A stretch of DNA of 64,000 bases from NCBI RefSeq assembly GCF_013363995.1, contig NZ_JABWGO010000002.1:989147-1053146 (forward strand). The letters run 5' to 3'. How positions within the stretch are numbered: position 1 is the stretch's first letter; each line of letters begins with the position of its first letter. A model generated the notes under the pieces. That model had not been told where the DNA came from and did not search any database. It saw nothing but the letters and a program-made list of their open reading frames with translations. This document shows, piece by piece, positions 10,201 to 17,446 of the stretch. The position numbers were made by a program, and so were the translations under genes. The stretch is from Nonomuraea rhodomycinica. GTDB lineage: Bacteria; Actinomycetota; Actinomycetes; Streptosporangiales; Streptosporangiaceae.

Positions 10201-10524
10201 CAGCGGCAGTCACCGCCCAAGGCGTCGCGGCAGCCGGCACAGCCACGGCCGAGCCAGGTCTACCGGAACGACGGCACCGTACAGCCGACCCAGTCCTACA
10301 CGGTCTACGGCAACGGCCGGCTGTATCCGGAGGGGAGGCCGCCGTCGGGCCTCCCGCGCGGCGGCTCCGGCCAGGGTGAGAAGCAGATCTTCAAGCCGGA
10401 GAAGATCGAACTGGAGAACAGCACGCGAAGGGGGGCGAGCGTGGAGCTGGGCTTCCGTGGCGGGAAGCTCGCCGACGACTTCGCCGACTTCTTCGACGCC
10501 TGGCTTGGCGGTGGTTTCGGCTGA
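4294..10524 (+). CDS. RHS-repeat / YD-repeat secreted protein with Lys/Arg/Ala-rich tail
   Basis: A 2076-residue RHS family protein. A hydrophobic export segment lies at about residues 32-48 (VLAVVVLAPLAPAPPASA). An SpvB/Rhs-type N-terminal module follows (PPALGGEEPEISLGYSS). YD repeats of the type YxxxGxxxxxTDxxG run from about 870 to 1670. The conserved RHS core is at about 1670-1809 (YFLAGDHQGT, GAREYDPKLGRFLSVDP, NAYAYANNSPVTMTDPDG). In polymorphic toxins the variable toxin follows this core. Here the last ~268 residues start with a hydrophobic stretch, then a long Ala/Arg/Lys helix (about 1825-1940), then a short Gly/Pro-rich end. No HINT, nuclease or deaminase motif is recognisable. No immunity gene follows. 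Confidence 0.9.
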   Translation: MDTSSELDLSESYWNRFQGAIRESAWPRRLGAVLAVVVLAPLAPAPPASAAPRSAPSVQKETPVKGGKVAVLPPLADPAGKQAWKAPPGVTWPKPQKAELGGTATLAAGFPVKLAPQKGVKAAAADPVSVELLDSKLLGLAMRVSPGQGVTTLSGKKTRLQIDYSGFRYAFGGDYGARLRVVKLEECALTGADGCAAPQPVKSANDPKAGTVTAEVESAGLYAVTAAASGQSGDHSATSLAPSADWSVGTQTGDFTWSYDMRTPPALGGEEPEISLGYSSQSVDGRTASTNNQASWAGEGFDLNPGGYVERRYKSCMIDGKKTGDLCWDQDNAVMSLGSSSVELVKDATTKQWRPKRDDGTRIEYLTGATNGDNNGEYWRVTTPDGSQYTFGLNRLPGWVSGKAETKSVQTVPVFGNNSGEPCYSSTPANAWCQQAYRWNLDYAVDTHGNATTYWYAQEKNYYGRNGKPELGTVYDRGAYLTRIDYGYLQSELFTKAPAARVVFEVAERCLPSGTVTCAPDQLKKETAASWPDVPFDQICDAGVKCVDRLSPTFFTRKRLTKVTTQVLNTDTAKCSGAQYCPVDSWALTHQFPATGDGLSPSLWLASVQQTGHVGGTITAPRTTFVGVQLPNRVDATEGRAPLVKWRVQAVNNGTGGELRINYAPAECKAGELPAADKNTKLCFPQRWAPLNEAEVTDWFHKYVVSQMIEVDRIAASPNVITTYEYLDGAAWHYADNILVKPEHRTWSDFRGFGRVRVREGDGQDAKRTLTEFRFFRGMHGDKQADGSKRSAQVADSEGVKLDDLDQYSGFEREEILYDGDGGAVVSASTEEPWSVKTAESTQGGVTKAAHVVEAKSMVTRKAMPGGTWRRTGEERTYDTKGLLTQVEEKGDLATPDDDQCTRYTYARNDTSWMLDYASRIQKVAASCGTAVSTLAADEVISDEKVQYDNKANGQPPSKGDVTSVQQVVSGDGTTITDRAHTYDVYGRETSETDPVGTKSVTAYTPATGALPTEVSETNQLGYVERTVLEPAWGEPVTQIDANNRRIDMDYDALGRLTKVWQADRSKAANQSPSTEYSYSMRDDGPSYVTTKTLRADGGYTVSHDLYDGLMRERQTQEPAPRDDQTQDPDLRDGRTITDTFYNSQGEEYKSNAGYFATGAPSTDLLAVADTDVPNQIVSVFDGVGEVNAQILKAKGVEKYRVTVKEEGDRVHMTPPPGGTATTRIGDAEDRLIELRQYKGATPTGEYESTKYTYDAAGRLSTVTDSAGNVWRHHYDMRGREIKTEDPDKGVTTMTYNDADEVVTTTDSRGKTLWYGYDELGRQKELREGSATGPLLAEWKYDALAKGHLNASIRYTGGQVYKAEINAIDAEYRPLRETVTVPEREGKLAGSYVLNTRYTADDKVQSVSFPGVGGLAEEQVVYTYDELGQTTKVTGLSTYVGAARYSKLGETLQYELGAAGKKTWLTYTHDEATRRLTSMRLDREGAAKTDLDINYTYDAVGNITKIADKASGQDTQCFTYDHLRRLTSAWTATDDCAAGGPQSDKIGGVAPYAVSYAYDSTGNRTKETKHAWGGAGETVRDYTYPQPGGKQPHALQSVGPDLFEYDTAGNTTRRKVGNSDQSLVWDAEGNLESVTEAGKTTSFIYDADGERLIRKTPTDATLYIDDMELRFDYAKDVVEQTRYYTVNDEPIAVRTPDDQVYFLAGDHQGTAQAAVNASNGELAVRRTTPFGEDRGSPPPWWPGQRGFVGGTKDATTGLVHLGAREYDPKLGRFLSVDPVIDDVDPQQLNAYAYANNSPVTMTDPDGQWVWIVVAVGVRFGARYLAKKAAMRAARQAALRRAREIARKKALEAARKKAREEARKRALEAARKRAREEARKRAADTARKKAAAAARKKAAEAARRAKEAAARRRAAVAARRAAQKAAREKRAQQRRTAARARYHRRSGYVPRGIQHARSRPAHRPTSHRATQRQSPPKASRQPAQPRPSQVYRNDGTVQPTQSYTVYGNGRLYPEGRPPSGLPRGGSGQGEKQIFKPEKIELENSTRRGASVELGFRGGKLADDFADFFDAWLGGGFG

Positions 10525-10550
10525 TCCACCGCTAGCGCCTGATCGATGAC

Positions 10551-10579
10551 CGGCGCGGGGCCCACGTGGCCCCGCGCCG
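10551..10579 (+). terminator. Terminator-like hairpin after the RHS gene
   Basis: A 12-bp perfect stem (CGGCGCGGGGCC with GGCCCCGCGCCG) around a CACGT loop lies 26 bases after the RHS stop codon. It separates the RHS gene from the SDR gene. Confidence 0.65.
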
Positions 10580-10664
10580 ATGTCATGTCCGGCCATGGGT
10601 GCCGCCCTCGCACCGGCGTCGCGCAGTCCGTAGAATCATGTTCGGTTTCTAGCGAGGAGGCACT

Positions 10665-11432
10665 GTGGACGCGTTTGCTCTCACCGGTAAGAACGCTCTG
10701 GTCACGGGGGCGTCGAAGGGAATCGGGCGGGCCATCGCGCTCGCCTACGCCGAGGCGGGGGCCGACGTGGCGCTCGTGTCCCGCTCGGCCGACTCCCTGG
10801 GCGAGGTCGCCAAGGAGGTCGAGGCGCGCGGGCGCCGGGCCCTGGTGATCCCGGCCGACCTCACGGACCGCGACGCCGCCGCCGACGCCGTCCGGCAGGC
10901 CGTCGAGGGCCTCGGGCACGTCGACATCGTCGTCAACAACGCGGGCGGCTCGAACTTCATGGTGGAGTTCAAGGACCTGCGGCTGTCCGGGTGGGACAAG
11001 CTCATGCGGCTCAACCTCGACTCGGCCATGGTCGTGTGCCACGCGATCGCCCCGCACCTGCTCGAACGGGGCAGCGGCTCAGTGATCAACATCGCGTCGG
11101 TGGCGGCGCTGGGGGCGCCCTTCCTCGCCGGGTACGCGGCGGCGAAGGCCGGCCTGGTGGCGCTCACCAGGACCCTCGCGGTGGAGTGGGCGCAGTCGGG
11201 CGTCCGCGTCAACGCCCTGTGCCCCGGCTGGACGGCCACCGAGCTCAACCGCAACCTGTGGGAGGACGAGACGGCGAGCCGCGCCACGGTCGCGGGCGTC
11301 CCGATGCGCCGCTGGGGCACGCCGGAGGAGATGGCGCACCCGGCGGTGTTCCTGGCCGGCGACGCGTCGGCGTACGTGACCGGCCAGGTCCTCTTCGTGG
11401 ACGGCGGCGCCACGGCCATCGGCATGAGCTGA
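10665..11432 (+). CDS. SDR family oxidoreductase (FabG-like)
   Basis: A 255-residue classical short-chain dehydrogenase/reductase using NAD(P)(H). The cofactor motif TGASKGIG is at residues 14-21, NNAG follows, then the Ser of NIASVAAL and the YAAAK catalytic Tyr/Lys pair. The C-terminal VTGQVLFVDGG is typical of the FabG/glucose dehydrogenase group. The GTG start is supported by GAGGAGG a few bases upstream. The gene stands alone, so it may act in fatty-acid or secondary metabolism, but the substrate is not predictable. Confidence 0.88.
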   Translation: MDAFALTGKNALVTGASKGIGRAIALAYAEAGADVALVSRSADSLGEVAKEVEARGRRALVIPADLTDRDAAADAVRQAVEGLGHVDIVVNNAGGSNFMVEFKDLRLSGWDKLMRLNLDSAMVVCHAIAPHLLERGSGSVINIASVAALGAPFLAGYAAAKAGLVALTRTLAVEWAQSGVRVNALCPGWTATELNRNLWEDETASRATVAGVPMRRWGTPEEMAHPAVFLAGDASAYVTGQVLFVDGGATAIGMS

Positions 11433-11583
11433 CCCCGCGCGATCCCGCCCGCCCGGCGCGGCGGGAAGGCGCAGGCGGAGAGACGGGTGGAGGGTGAGGC
11501 GGGGAAAACCGGACGCCTATATCCGGGTATATCGGTATACGACGTGAAGTGATTGTCTCAGGGAACCGGTCTACCGTGTGATC

Positions 11584-12378
11584 GTGCAGCTCTACACGAG
11601 ATCAGCGGGAAGCGGCCTGCCGGTCGTACTGCTCCACGCCTTCCCCCTCTCCTCGGCCATGTGGCTGGCGCAACGCGAGGGGCTGGCCGCCACGTGCCGG
11701 GTCATCACCCCCGACCTGCGCGGCTTCGGCGGGTCACGGCTGGGCGAGGACGAGCCGTCCGTCGACGTGATGGCCGACGACGTGGCCGCCATGCTCGACC
11801 ACGAGGGCATCGAGCGCGCGGTGATCGGCGGCCTGTCGATGGGCGGGTACGTGACGATGGCCTTCTGCCGCCGTCACCCCGACCGCGTCCTCGGCGTCAT
11901 CCTCGCCGACACCAAGGCGGCCCCCGACGCGCAGCAGGCCCGCGACAACCGCGAGCGCATCGCCCGCGCGGTGCTGTCCGGCGACAGCGGCGTGCTCGTC
12001 ACCGACGTGCTGCCCGGTCTGGTCGGGCAGACCACCAAGGAGCGCCGGGCCATGGTCGTGGGCCGGGTCAAGGGGCTCGTCCAGTCGGCGCCGCCGGGCG
12101 CGGTGGCCTGGGCGCAGCGCGCCATGGCGGCCCGCCCCGACTCCGCCGGCACCCTGGCCGCCCTCAAGGTGCCGCTGCTCGTCATCGTGGGCGAGGAGGA
12201 CCAGCTCGCGCCGCCCGCCGAGGCCGAGGCCATGGCGCGGGCCGTACCGGGGGGACGGCTGGAGGTCATCCCGAAGGCCGGTCACCTGAGCGCGGTCGAG
12301 CAGCCGGAGGCCTTCAACGCCGCGGTCGCGGAGTTCCTCAGGACTGAGCTTGGCGAGGCAGCACGATCTCCCGGATGA
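11584..12378 (+). CDS. Alpha/beta hydrolase
   Basis: A 264-residue alpha/beta hydrolase of the 3-oxoadipate enol-lactonase-like type. It shows the oxyanion region LLHAFPLSS, the nucleophile elbow GLSMGG, an acidic residue in VGEEDQLAPP and the catalytic His in KAGHLSAVEQP. The GTG at 11584 is preferred over one at 11578, because a TANNNT -10 box (TACCGT, 11572-11577) lies six bases before it, as expected for a leaderless transcript. Its 3' end overlaps the convergent permease gene by 41 bases. The substrate is unknown. Confidence 0.82.
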   Translation: MQLYTRSAGSGLPVVLLHAFPLSSAMWLAQREGLAATCRVITPDLRGFGGSRLGEDEPSVDVMADDVAAMLDHEGIERAVIGGLSMGGYVTMAFCRRHPDRVLGVILADTKAAPDAQQARDNRERIARAVLSGDSGVLVTDVLPGLVGQTTKERRAMVVGRVKGLVQSAPPGAVAWAQRAMAARPDSAGTLAALKVPLLVIVGEEDQLAPPAEAEAMARAVPGGRLEVIPKAGHLSAVEQPEAFNAAVAEFLRTELGEAARSPG

Positions 12379-13624
12379 TCAGCGCGATGGCGGCGGCGAC
12401 CGGGATGGCCAGCAGCGCGCCGACGATCCCGAGCAGCGCGCCGCCGACCAGCGCGGCGATCACCGTCACCGCGGGTGTCACGTCCACCGAGCGCTTCATC
12501 ACCCTGGGATAGATGAGGTAGTTCTCGATCTGCTGGTACACGACGAAGAACACGGCGCACGCGATGCCCAGGGGCAGCGACTGCAGCAGCGCCACCCCGG
12601 TGACCAGCACGGCCCCGATCGTCGCGCCGACGAGCGGGATCAGGTCCGTCAGCGCCACCACCAGCGCCAGCGCCAGCGCGTACCGCACGCCGAGCACCGA
12701 CAGGAAGATCCACGCCACGACGCCCGCGATGACCGAGATGAGCACGTTGCCGGCGACGTAGCCGCCGATGCCGTCCAGGATCTGCTCCGACAGCGCCGCC
12801 GTCCGCTCCCGCCGCGAGGCCGGCACGAGCCGCAGCAGGTACGCCTTGATCGTGTGCAGCGAGCCGAGGAAGTACAGCATGAGCACGAGCAGCGTCACCG
12901 TCGTGAACAGCCCGTCGAGCACCACGAGGCCGGCCCCGAGGACACCGCTGGCCAGTGACGGCGCGAGCCTGTCGGTGACGAACCCGGCCAGCTTCGGCAG
13001 GATCTGGTAGTCGGCGTCGAGGCTGCGCAGGGTGGGGTGGTTGCTCAGCTCCTTGACGTAGCCGGGCACGGCCGCGACGAACTCGGTCAGCTCCTTGCTG
13101 ACCGGCGGCACGACGGCCAGCCCGAACAGCACGAAACCCACGATGACGCCGGCGAACACGATCGAGATCGCCCCGCGCCGGGCCAGCCCGGCCCGCTGCA
13201 ACGCCTCGACCGCCGGGTTCAGCCCCACGGCCAGGAACATCGCCACCACGACCAGGATGATCACGCTGAGGGACGCGACGACCATCTGCGCGATGGCGAT
13301 CGCCGTCAGCACGCCGAGCCCGCCGACCAGCCCGAACAGGAACGGCCCGCGCCCGAACGGCCGCCCCGGCAGCCCGTGCGCCGCCGTCCCGGCCCGTCCC
13401 TGACGAACGCCTCCCGCCGCCGCGTGCGGTGCGCCGTCCCCCGAGGTCGCGTGCGGTGCGGCGTCCCCCGCCGCCGCATGCGGTGCGGCGTCCTCCTCCG
13501 GTGTCGCGCCCGGCGGGGCGTCAGAGGGCGGCGGGGCGTCGGGGGCGTCGGGACGAGAGGCGTCGGGATGAGAGGCGTCGGGGGAGTCCTGATGAGGGGT
13601 GTCGCGGGTGACGTCGGCGGACAA
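12338..13624 (-). CDS. AI-2E family transporter (permease)
   Basis: A polytopic membrane protein of the AI-2E/PerM (TqsA-like) family, recognised from its hydrophobic layout and the C-terminal block DLIPLVGATIGAVL...QQIENYLIYPRVM. The TTG start at 13624 (428 residues) is chosen because AGGAG sits six bases upstream. An in-frame start at 13684 would add 20 residues without a better ribosome site. The first ~90 residues are a disordered Asp/Ala/Pro/His-rich segment with short internal repeats (PDAS, APHAAAGD). Family members export small signals or ions; the substrate here is unknown. It overlaps the convergent hydrolase by 41 bp. Confidence 0.85.
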   Translation of the reverse strand: MSADVTRDTPHQDSPDASHPDASRPDAPDAPPPSDAPPGATPEEDAAPHAAAGDAAPHATSGDGAPHAAAGGVRQGRAGTAAHGLPGRPFGRGPFLFGLVGGLGVLTAIAIAQMVVASLSVIILVVVAMFLAVGLNPAVEALQRAGLARRGAISIVFAGVIVGFVLFGLAVVPPVSKELTEFVAAVPGYVKELSNHPTLRSLDADYQILPKLAGFVTDRLAPSLASGVLGAGLVVLDGLFTTVTLLVLMLYFLGSLHTIKAYLLRLVPASRRERTAALSEQILDGIGGYVAGNVLISVIAGVVAWIFLSVLGVRYALALALVVALTDLIPLVGATIGAVLVTGVALLQSLPLGIACAVFFVVYQQIENYLIYPRVMKRSVDVTPAVTVIAALVGGALLGIVGALLAIPVAAAIALIIREIVLPRQAQS

Positions 13625-13758
13625 GCGGGGCTCCTGGAGATCGGGGGCGGACCAGGCGCCGGCGCCGCGAAGGGGGCCCGGCAACAGAAAGAGAGCCTAG
13701 CGACCCCATGGTCGCCAGGCTCTCCGTGCCGTCAGTCAACCCGCGTGCGAGCGATCGG

Positions 13759-15045
13759 TTACTCCTGCCACCACTCCGCGTCGTCCTCGGACTTGGTCTC
13801 CGGCTTGGCGGCCGGGGCCGGGGTCAGCGGCTTCTCGGCGGCCGGCGCCGGGATCGCCGGCTTCGGCGGGGCGGCCGTGACCGCGGGCTCGGGGTCCATG
13901 CCCGGCAGGGCGGCGCCGCCCAGCAGCTGGCGCAGCTGAGCCAGGTGGCTGGTGATGCTGTCGCGCTGGCGGGTGAGCTCGTCGACCTGGCGCTGCATGG
14001 CGGTGCGGGTGCGCTCGGCCTCGGTCTTCGCCTCGGTGACGATGGTCTCGGCGCTCGCCTTGGCCTCGGCCACGATCTGGTCGGCGTTCTTGCGCGAGTT
14101 GGCGACGAGCTGCTTGGCGTGCAGGTCGGCCTCGCGGCGGGTCTGCTCGGCCTGCTGGGTGGCCTTGGTGGCGCGCGACTCGGCCGTCGCGGCGCGCTGC
14201 TCGGCCTCGGCGACCAGCTTCTGCGTCGCGGCCTGCGCGGTGGCGTGGCGCTCCGCCTCCTGGCGCTCCGCCTCCTCGCGCCGGGACGCCAGCTGGATCT
14301 CGAACTCCGCCTCGTCCTGGGCCCGCTTGGCCTCGGACTCCTCCAGGACCCGCTGCGCCTGCGCCCGCATCTCGTCGGCCTGCCGCTTGGCGGTCGTCAG
14401 CACCTCGTCGCGCTCGCGCTTGGTGGAGGCCCGCAGCTGGGCCACCTCGCGCTCGGTGGTGGTGCGCAGCTTGGCGATCTCGCGCTCGGCGTCGGCCCGC
14501 TTCTCGGCCACCTCGTGGTCGGCGGTGGCCCGCAGCTTGGCGACCTCGCGCTCGGTGGTGCTGGTCAGCTCGTCGGCCTCGCGGCGCGCGGTCGAGCGGA
14601 TGTCCTCGGCGTCCCGCTCCGCGGTGGTGCGCATCTCGTCGCTCTCGCGGGTGGCCTGCGCGCGCTTCTCGGCGGCCTCGGCCTCGGCGGCGGCCCGCAG
14701 GTCGGCCGCCTCGACCTTGGCGGCGGCCTTGATCTCGTTGGCCTCGGATCGCGCTGCCTGGACCAGCTCGGTGGCCTGCTCCTCGGCCAGCCGGAGCAAC
14801 TGCTCGATGCGGGCGCCGAGACCCGAGTAGGTCGGGCGCTCCTGCTCCTGGAGCTGGCGCTGGGAGTCGGACAGATCGCGCTGAAGGGCGACGACCTGCT
14901 CGCGGGCCTGGCGCAGCTCGCCGTCGAGCTGCTTCAGGTGATCGTGGACCTGGTGGCGGTCATAGCCACGGAGGACCACGTCGAACTCGCGTGCGGGGGC
15001 GTCCTCGAAGAAGTTGTTGAGCTGGGCGTCGATGTCGGACTGCAT
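13759..15045 (-). CDS. FilP/DivIVA-like coiled-coil cytoskeletal protein
   Basis: A 428-residue protein with a DivIVA-like N-terminus (FDVVLRGYDRHQVHDHL), the conserved YSGLGARIEQLLRLAEEQA block, and then about 250 residues of nearly continuous Ala/Glu/Arg-rich coiled coil. Heptad-like and longer periodic units recur (AERDAEDI, TEREVAKLRA). The C-terminus is Pro/Ala-rich and ends acidic. This layout matches FilP/AbpS proteins of Streptomyces, which form intermediate-filament-like structures interacting with DivIVA at hyphal tips. A role in polar growth here is inferred. The start ATG is the only well-placed one. Confidence 0.85.
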   Translation of the reverse strand: MQSDIDAQLNNFFEDAPAREFDVVLRGYDRHQVHDHLKQLDGELRQAREQVVALQRDLSDSQRQLQEQERPTYSGLGARIEQLLRLAEEQATELVQAARSEANEIKAAAKVEAADLRAAAEAEAAEKRAQATRESDEMRTTAERDAEDIRSTARREADELTSTTEREVAKLRATADHEVAEKRADAEREIAKLRTTTEREVAQLRASTKRERDEVLTTAKRQADEMRAQAQRVLEESEAKRAQDEAEFEIQLASRREEAERQEAERHATAQAATQKLVAEAEQRAATAESRATKATQQAEQTRREADLHAKQLVANSRKNADQIVAEAKASAETIVTEAKTEAERTRTAMQRQVDELTRQRDSITSHLAQLRQLLGGAALPGMDPEPAVTAAPPKPAIPAPAAEKPLTPAPAAKPETKSEDDAEWWQE

Positions 15046-15238
15046 GGAGGCTCGATCCTGGGTTGTCGAGACGGCTACACGGGCCGGACGGGGGGTTCGG
15101 GGGCAGCCGAGCCGGGAACCTGTGCCTCACGGCAGGCTCCGTGTCCGGTGGAAGGCCAGAGTACTCCGCCGGTGCCGAGTCTGAAGCCCCGTCCAATTTT
15201 CTGCGCGACTAGTTACATATGAGCGATTCTTGCGTTTG

Positions 15239-15661
15239 TTACGACCTGGTCGCCTGGACCAGCTCCGTCAGCATTCCTCCCACGTCCTTCGGATGCAGAA
15301 ACGCGATCTGCGAGCCCATCGACCCGTGCCTCGGGCGCTCGTCCAGGACACGTACGCCTTTTCCACCAATTCTATCGATCGCCTCAGCGACATCAGCAAC
15401 CCCGAAAGCCACATGGTGGACACCCTCGCCCCGCCGGGCGAGGAACTTGCCCACCGGCGAGTCCGGGGACAGCGGTTCGAGCAACTGGATGTAGGAGCCG
15501 CCGCCCTCGCCGTCGGCGATGTGCAGCATGGCCTCCTTGACGCCCTGCTCCTCGTTGACCTCCCGCGCCACCACGGTCAGCTCGAACGTCTCCGAGAAGA
15601 AGGCGATCTTCTCCTCCAGGTCGTGACAGGCGATCCCGATGTGGTCGATCCGCATGAACAT
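15239..15661 (-). CDS. mce: Methylmalonyl-CoA epimerase
   Basis: A 140-residue vicinal-oxygen-chelate protein that interconverts (2R)- and (2S)-methylmalonyl-CoA in propionyl-CoA metabolism. The N-terminal [12 protein letters not shown], the YIQLLEPL strand and [10 protein letters not shown] supply the expected metal-binding His and Glu residues. The length fits the family. The first ATG is chosen because GGAGG lies 10 bases upstream; a second in-frame ATG is two codons later. It is divergent from the thiolase gene with 84 bases between starts, so a shared regulatory region is likely. Confidence 0.92.
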   Translation of the reverse strand: MFMRIDHIGIACHDLEEKIAFFSETFELTVVAREVNEEQGVKEAMLHIADGEGGGSYIQLLEPLSPDSPVGKFLARRGEGVHHVAFGVADVAEAIDRIGGKGVRVLDERPRHGSMGSQIAFLHPKDVGGMLTELVQATRS

Positions 15662-15745
15662 GTGTGGTCAGCCTCCATAGCCGTCGAGCGTCTACCCGTG
15701 GGTATGGTGTCAAAGAACCCCTCGCCCGCACAGGAGGCCATCGCC

Positions 15746-16942
15746 ATGTCTGGTTCCGTCATCGTCGCCGGAGCGCGCACCCCGATCGGCAGGCTGCTGG
15801 GGGCGCTGTCCGGGCTTCCCGCCGTGGAGCTCGGCGGCATCGCCATCAAGGCGGCGCTGGAGCGGGCCGGCGTGGCGCCCGAGGACGTCGAGTACGTCAT
15901 CATGGGCCAGGTGCTCCAGGCGGGCGCGGGCCAGATCCCCTCCCGCCAGGCCGCCGTCAAGGCCGGCATCCCGATGACCGTCCCGTCGATCACCATCAAC
16001 AAGGTCTGCCTGTCCGGCCTCGACGCCATCGCGCTGGCCGACCAGCTCATCCGCGCGGGCGAGTTCGACATCGTGGTGGCGGGCGGCATGGAGTCGATGA
16101 GCAACGCGCCGCACCTGCTGCCGGACCTGCGCAAGGGCGTCAAGTACGGCGGCGCCGGGATCGTCGACTCGATGGCCCACGACGGCCTGTTCTGCGCGTT
16201 CGACCAGTGCGCGATGGGCGAGTCCACCGAGCGGCACAACGCCCGCCTCGGCATCGGCCGCGAGGAGCAGGACGCCCTGTCGGCCCGCTCCCACCAGCTC
16301 GCCGCCGCCGCCGTCAAGAACGGCGTCTTCGAGGACGAGATCGTGCCGGTGGAGGTGCCGCAGCGGCGCGGCGAGCCGCTGGTGGTCAAGGACGACGAGG
16401 GCGTGCGCGGCGACACCACGGCGGAGACGCTGGCCAAGCTGCGCCCGGCCTTCGCGGCCGACGGCACGATCACGGCCGGCTCGTCCTCGCAGATCTCCGA
16501 CGGCGCGTGCGCGGTCGTCGTCATGTCCCGCGCCAAGGCCGAGGAGCTGGGCCTGCCGTGGCTGGCGGAGATCGGCCGCCACGGCAACGTGGCCGGGCCC
16601 GACGCCTCGCTCCAGTCGCAGCCGGCCAACGCCATCAAGCAGGCCCTGCGCAAGCAGGACCTCACGGTCGACGACCTCGACCTGGTCGAGATCAACGAGG
16701 CGTTCGCCAGCGTGGTCCACCAGTCGGCCAAGGAGCTGGGCCTGCCGCTGGACAAGGTCAACGTCAACGGGGGCGGCATCGCGCTCGGCCACCCGATCGG
16801 CGCCTCGGGCGCGCGCATCGTGCTCACCCTCGCCCACGAGCTGCGCCGCCGCGGCGGCGGCCTGGGCGCCGCGGGCCTGTGCGGCGGAGGCGGCCAGGGC
16901 GACGCCCTGATCATCAGGGTCCCGCGCCAGGACGAGGCGTGA
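15746..16942 (+). CDS. Acetyl-CoA C-acetyltransferase (thiolase)
   Basis: A 398-residue thiolase II. The nucleophilic Cys is at residue 88 (NKVCLSG). The C-terminal motifs [17 protein letters not shown] and [11 protein letters not shown] supply the catalytic His and second Cys. It condenses two acetyl-CoA, or works in reverse in beta-oxidation. The start at 15746 is supported by AGGAGG eight bases upstream; an in-frame ATG at 15704 would add 14 atypical residues. Neighbouring mce places it in acyl-CoA metabolism. Confidence 0.92.
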   Translation: MSGSVIVAGARTPIGRLLGALSGLPAVELGGIAIKAALERAGVAPEDVEYVIMGQVLQAGAGQIPSRQAAVKAGIPMTVPSITINKVCLSGLDAIALADQLIRAGEFDIVVAGGMESMSNAPHLLPDLRKGVKYGGAGIVDSMAHDGLFCAFDQCAMGESTERHNARLGIGREEQDALSARSHQLAAAAVKNGVFEDEIVPVEVPQRRGEPLVVKDDEGVRGDTTAETLAKLRPAFAADGTITAGSSSQISDGACAVVVMSRAKAEELGLPWLAEIGRHGNVAGPDASLQSQPANAIKQALRKQDLTVDDLDLVEINEAFASVVHQSAKELGLPLDKVNVNGGGIALGHPIGASGARIVLTLAHELRRRGGGLGAAGLCGGGGQGDALIIRVPRQDEA

Positions 16943-16964
16943 GAGTCCGGCTCACGCCCTGACG

Positions 16965-16985
16965 GAAGGCCCGGTCAGGGCCTTC
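16965..16985 (+). terminator. Hairpin after the thiolase gene
   Basis: GAAGGCCC-GGTCA-GGGCCTTC gives an 8-bp stem 23 bases after the stop. An alternative fold (CCCTGAC with GTCAGGG) overlaps it. Confidence 0.5.
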
Positions 16986-17012
16986 GTGGTCGGCGCCCCG
17001 GCCCACGCTTTG

Positions 17013-17094
17013 ACGGAAGGCACGGCCAAGGGGGCGCCGTGACGGCGGCCGGCCACCGTCCGGTCAGAGGCCGTCCCCCTGGAGGCCCTCAGCC
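17013..17094 (-). repeat. 82-bp intergenic repeat, copy A
   Basis: Read on the minus strand, this stretch aligns without gaps to 23438-23519 over 82 bases with about 10 mismatches (about 88% identity by hand count). The shared core includes GGCCTCCAGGG, CTGACCGGA and GTCACGGCGCCCCCT, and ends with GCCTTCCGT. It lies between convergent genes. The inner GCCGTCACGGC can form a hairpin. Confidence 0.75.
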
Positions 17095-17108
17095 CCGTGC
17101 GGGGGCTG
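17090..17108 (-). terminator. Hairpin downstream of the 43-residue gene
   Basis: CAGCCCC and GGGGCTG form a 7-bp stem on the side of the 17168-17299 gene's stop codon, adjoining repeat copy A. Confidence 0.4.
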
Positions 17109-17167
17109 GGGCCGGCTTGGCCGTGCCGTGACAGAAGAACAAAAACCGGCCGTGCCGTGACGAAACG

Positions 17168-17299
17168 TCATGAGAAGAGCTTGGCGACGAACGACCGACG
17201 GCGGCCGGCCGCCTCGCGGGTGAGGCGGTGGCGGGCGGCGGCGCGGCGCAGCTCCTCGGCGCGGTTCCGCATGACGAGGTACTCGAGTTCGGCGTGCAT
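17168..17299 (-). CDS. Small basic protein, 43 residues
   Basis: A short open frame not overlapped by any credible gene. It begins MHAELEYLVMRNRAEELRR and ends SFVAKLFS. It is Arg-rich and predicted wholly helical, with no signal or membrane segment. GGGAG seven bases before the ATG serves as ribosome site, and a hairpin lies downstream. Short helical proteins opening with an LEYL-like stretch followed by Arg/Glu-rich helix occur in many actinomycetes without known function. It is the last of three leftward genes after the DUF4230 protein. Confidence 0.6.
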   Translation of the reverse strand: MHAELEYLVMRNRAEELRRAAARHRLTREAAGRRRSFVAKLFS

Positions 17300-17446
17300 C
17301 CGAATCGCTCCCGGTTGGTGAGGTGCTTGGTTCCTGCACTCTCAAGGCTCGTCCTAAGGCCCGCCCGCCCACATCGGGCGGATGCCCTAAACCAGGACCC
17401 CAACCCCTACCTAGGCACGGACGTCCGCCTCTGAGGGGTACCTAGG

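Noticed and set aside
15230..15745. Long 5' extension of the thiolase frame
   Set aside because: It reads antisense through the epimerase gene; AGGAGG and conserved thiolase start support 15746.
17089..17403. Two other minus-strand open frames of about 100 codons around 17.1-17.4 kb
   Set aside because: They run through the repeat and the hairpin and have skewed composition; the 43-codon frame in the third phase has a ribosome site and a more natural protein.
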